DNA of 5,411 nucleotides, taken from Frankiaceae bacterium (GTDB lineage Bacteria > Actinomycetota > Actinomycetes > Frankiales > Frankiaceae). Of this stretch, positions 4,666-5,411 are shown piece by piece; position 1 is the stretch's first letter; each line of letters starts with the position of its first letter. The stretch lies in assembly GCA_030840885.1 (NCBI GenBank), contig JAVEDQ010000199.1:1-5411 (forward strand), given 5' to 3'. The notes below the pieces were generated by a model. It was not told the DNA's origin. It saw only the letters and a list, made by a program, of their open reading frames with translations, and searched no databases. The translations under genes and the position numbers were made by a program.

Positions 4666-5376
4666 ATGGCCACGCGAGAGACAGCACCTCAGACGGGTGA
4701 GCACCGGCTCCCCGGTGAGTCGTACGGGGAAGGTCAGGGGCGGGGGGACGCCGGCATCGACGCCGGTACCGGCGGGCGCCGAGCCGGGTTCTTGGAGCCG
4801 ACCGCCTACATCGCCGATCCCGGGCCGCTGGGCCTGGCCGGTTTCGCGGCGACGACCTTCGTCCTCAGCCTGTTCAACGCCGCCATCATCAAGAACGAGG
4901 CGCTCGAGGCGGTCGTGCTGCCGCTGGCCCTGTTCTACGGCGGCCTGGCGCAACTGCTCGCCGGCATGTGGGAGTTCAAGAAGGCCAACACGTTCGGCGC
5001 GACGGCCTTCACGTCGTACGGGGCGTTCTGGCTGTCCTTCGCGGCCTACGTGAAGTTCGTGAAGCCGGGACTGCCGCCCGCAGACGCACACACGGCGACT
5101 GGCCTGTTCCTGCTGGTCTTCGCCATCTTCACCACGTACATGTTCGTCGCATCGATGCGGGTGAGCGGCGCCGTGGCCCTGGTCTTCCTCACCCTGGCCG
5201 CGACCTTCATCGTGCTGACCATCGGCAACCTCAACGACACCAAGAACATCGTCAAGATCGGGGGGTACCTGGGACTGATCACAGCGGTCGCCGCCTGGTA
5301 CGCCTCGTTCGCCACGGTCGCCAACGACACCTGGAAGCGGACGCTCCTGCCGACGATGCCGGCCAAGCGCCACTGA
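4666..5376 (+). CDS. Acetate uptake transporter, GPR1/FUN34/YaaH (SatP) family
   Basis: Six-helix inner-membrane transporter of 236 residues, expected to import acetate or related short monocarboxylates (family knowledge from E. coli SatP and yeast Ady2). The family signature is at the start of helix 1: FLEPTAYIADPGPLGLAGF (42-60), where E. coli has NPAPLGL. Approximate helices are 55-74, 82-102, 112-132, 144-164, 168-188 and 195-218. GGLAQLLAGMWEFKKANTFG (92-111) after helix 2 and SYGAFWLS (117-124) are also family-typical. The first 40 or so residues are hydrophilic and Gly/Glu-rich (GEGQGRGDAGIDAGTGG) and longer than in E. coli SatP, which begins near the signature; such extensions have no known function. 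The ATG at 4666 is chosen for its ribosome binding site. It is divergent from the cupin gene group. The remaining 35 bases to the window end show nothing definite. Confidence 0.93.
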   Translation: MATRETAPQTGEHRLPGESYGEGQGRGDAGIDAGTGGRRAGFLEPTAYIADPGPLGLAGFAATTFVLSLFNAAIIKNEALEAVVLPLALFYGGLAQLLAGMWEFKKANTFGATAFTSYGAFWLSFAAYVKFVKPGLPPADAHTATGLFLLVFAIFTTYMFVASMRVSGAVALVFLTLAATFIVLTIGNLNDTKNIVKIGGYLGLITAVAAWYASFATVANDTWKRTLLPTMPAKRH

Positions 5377-5411
5377 CGGTCAAGCACCACTGATCTCGAC
5401 CCGGGCCGGGG

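Overview
The window is about 70% G+C with strong G/C preference at third codon positions. The rpiB-Fpg/Nei glycosylase pair at its left end matches the order Rv2465c-Rv2464c that I remember from Mycobacterium tuberculosis. Both points indicate a chromosomal segment of an actinobacterium. I cannot name the genus from sequence alone.

Layout. Positions 4-1323 (+) hold two housekeeping genes: a type B ribose-5-phosphate isomerase and a Nei1-type DNA glycosylase whose C-terminal zinc finger has lost its fourth cysteine. They converge at about 1324-1365, a short gap with a small perfect hairpin, on a minus-strand gene group (4466 down to 1366). In transcription order that group is: an 88-residue orphan protein; a 103-residue, Asp-rich, Cys-free peptide built of a 20-residue N-terminal segment and three copies of a 27/28-residue repeat; a JmjC-type cupin (2-oxoglutarate/Fe(II) oxygenase of the ribosomal-oxygenase class, with HxD...H and a C-terminal winged-helix-like region); and a sucrase/ferredoxin-like protein of the thioredoxin-like [2Fe-2S] type. 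A divergent regulatory region of about 200 bases (4467-4665), containing a symmetric CTAG-centred 18-mer, separates this group from an acetate-uptake-type membrane transporter (GPR1/FUN34/YaaH family) on the plus strand at 4666-5376.

The part worth attention is the minus-strand group. A small, well-translated repeat peptide (good ribosome binding site) is followed at once by a peptide/protein-hydroxylase-like oxygenase and a possible iron-sulfur redox partner. A 13-bp perfect hairpin lies between the repeat gene and the body of the oxygenase gene. This is the layout expected of a ribosomally made peptide that is modified after translation: precursor, attenuating hairpin, modifying enzyme, electron-transfer protein. 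The precursor/enzyme relationship is inference. What is seen directly is the repeat, the cofactor-binding motifs, the tight spacing and the hairpin. The two remaining genes on each side look like ordinary metabolism and DNA repair and need not be functionally linked to it.
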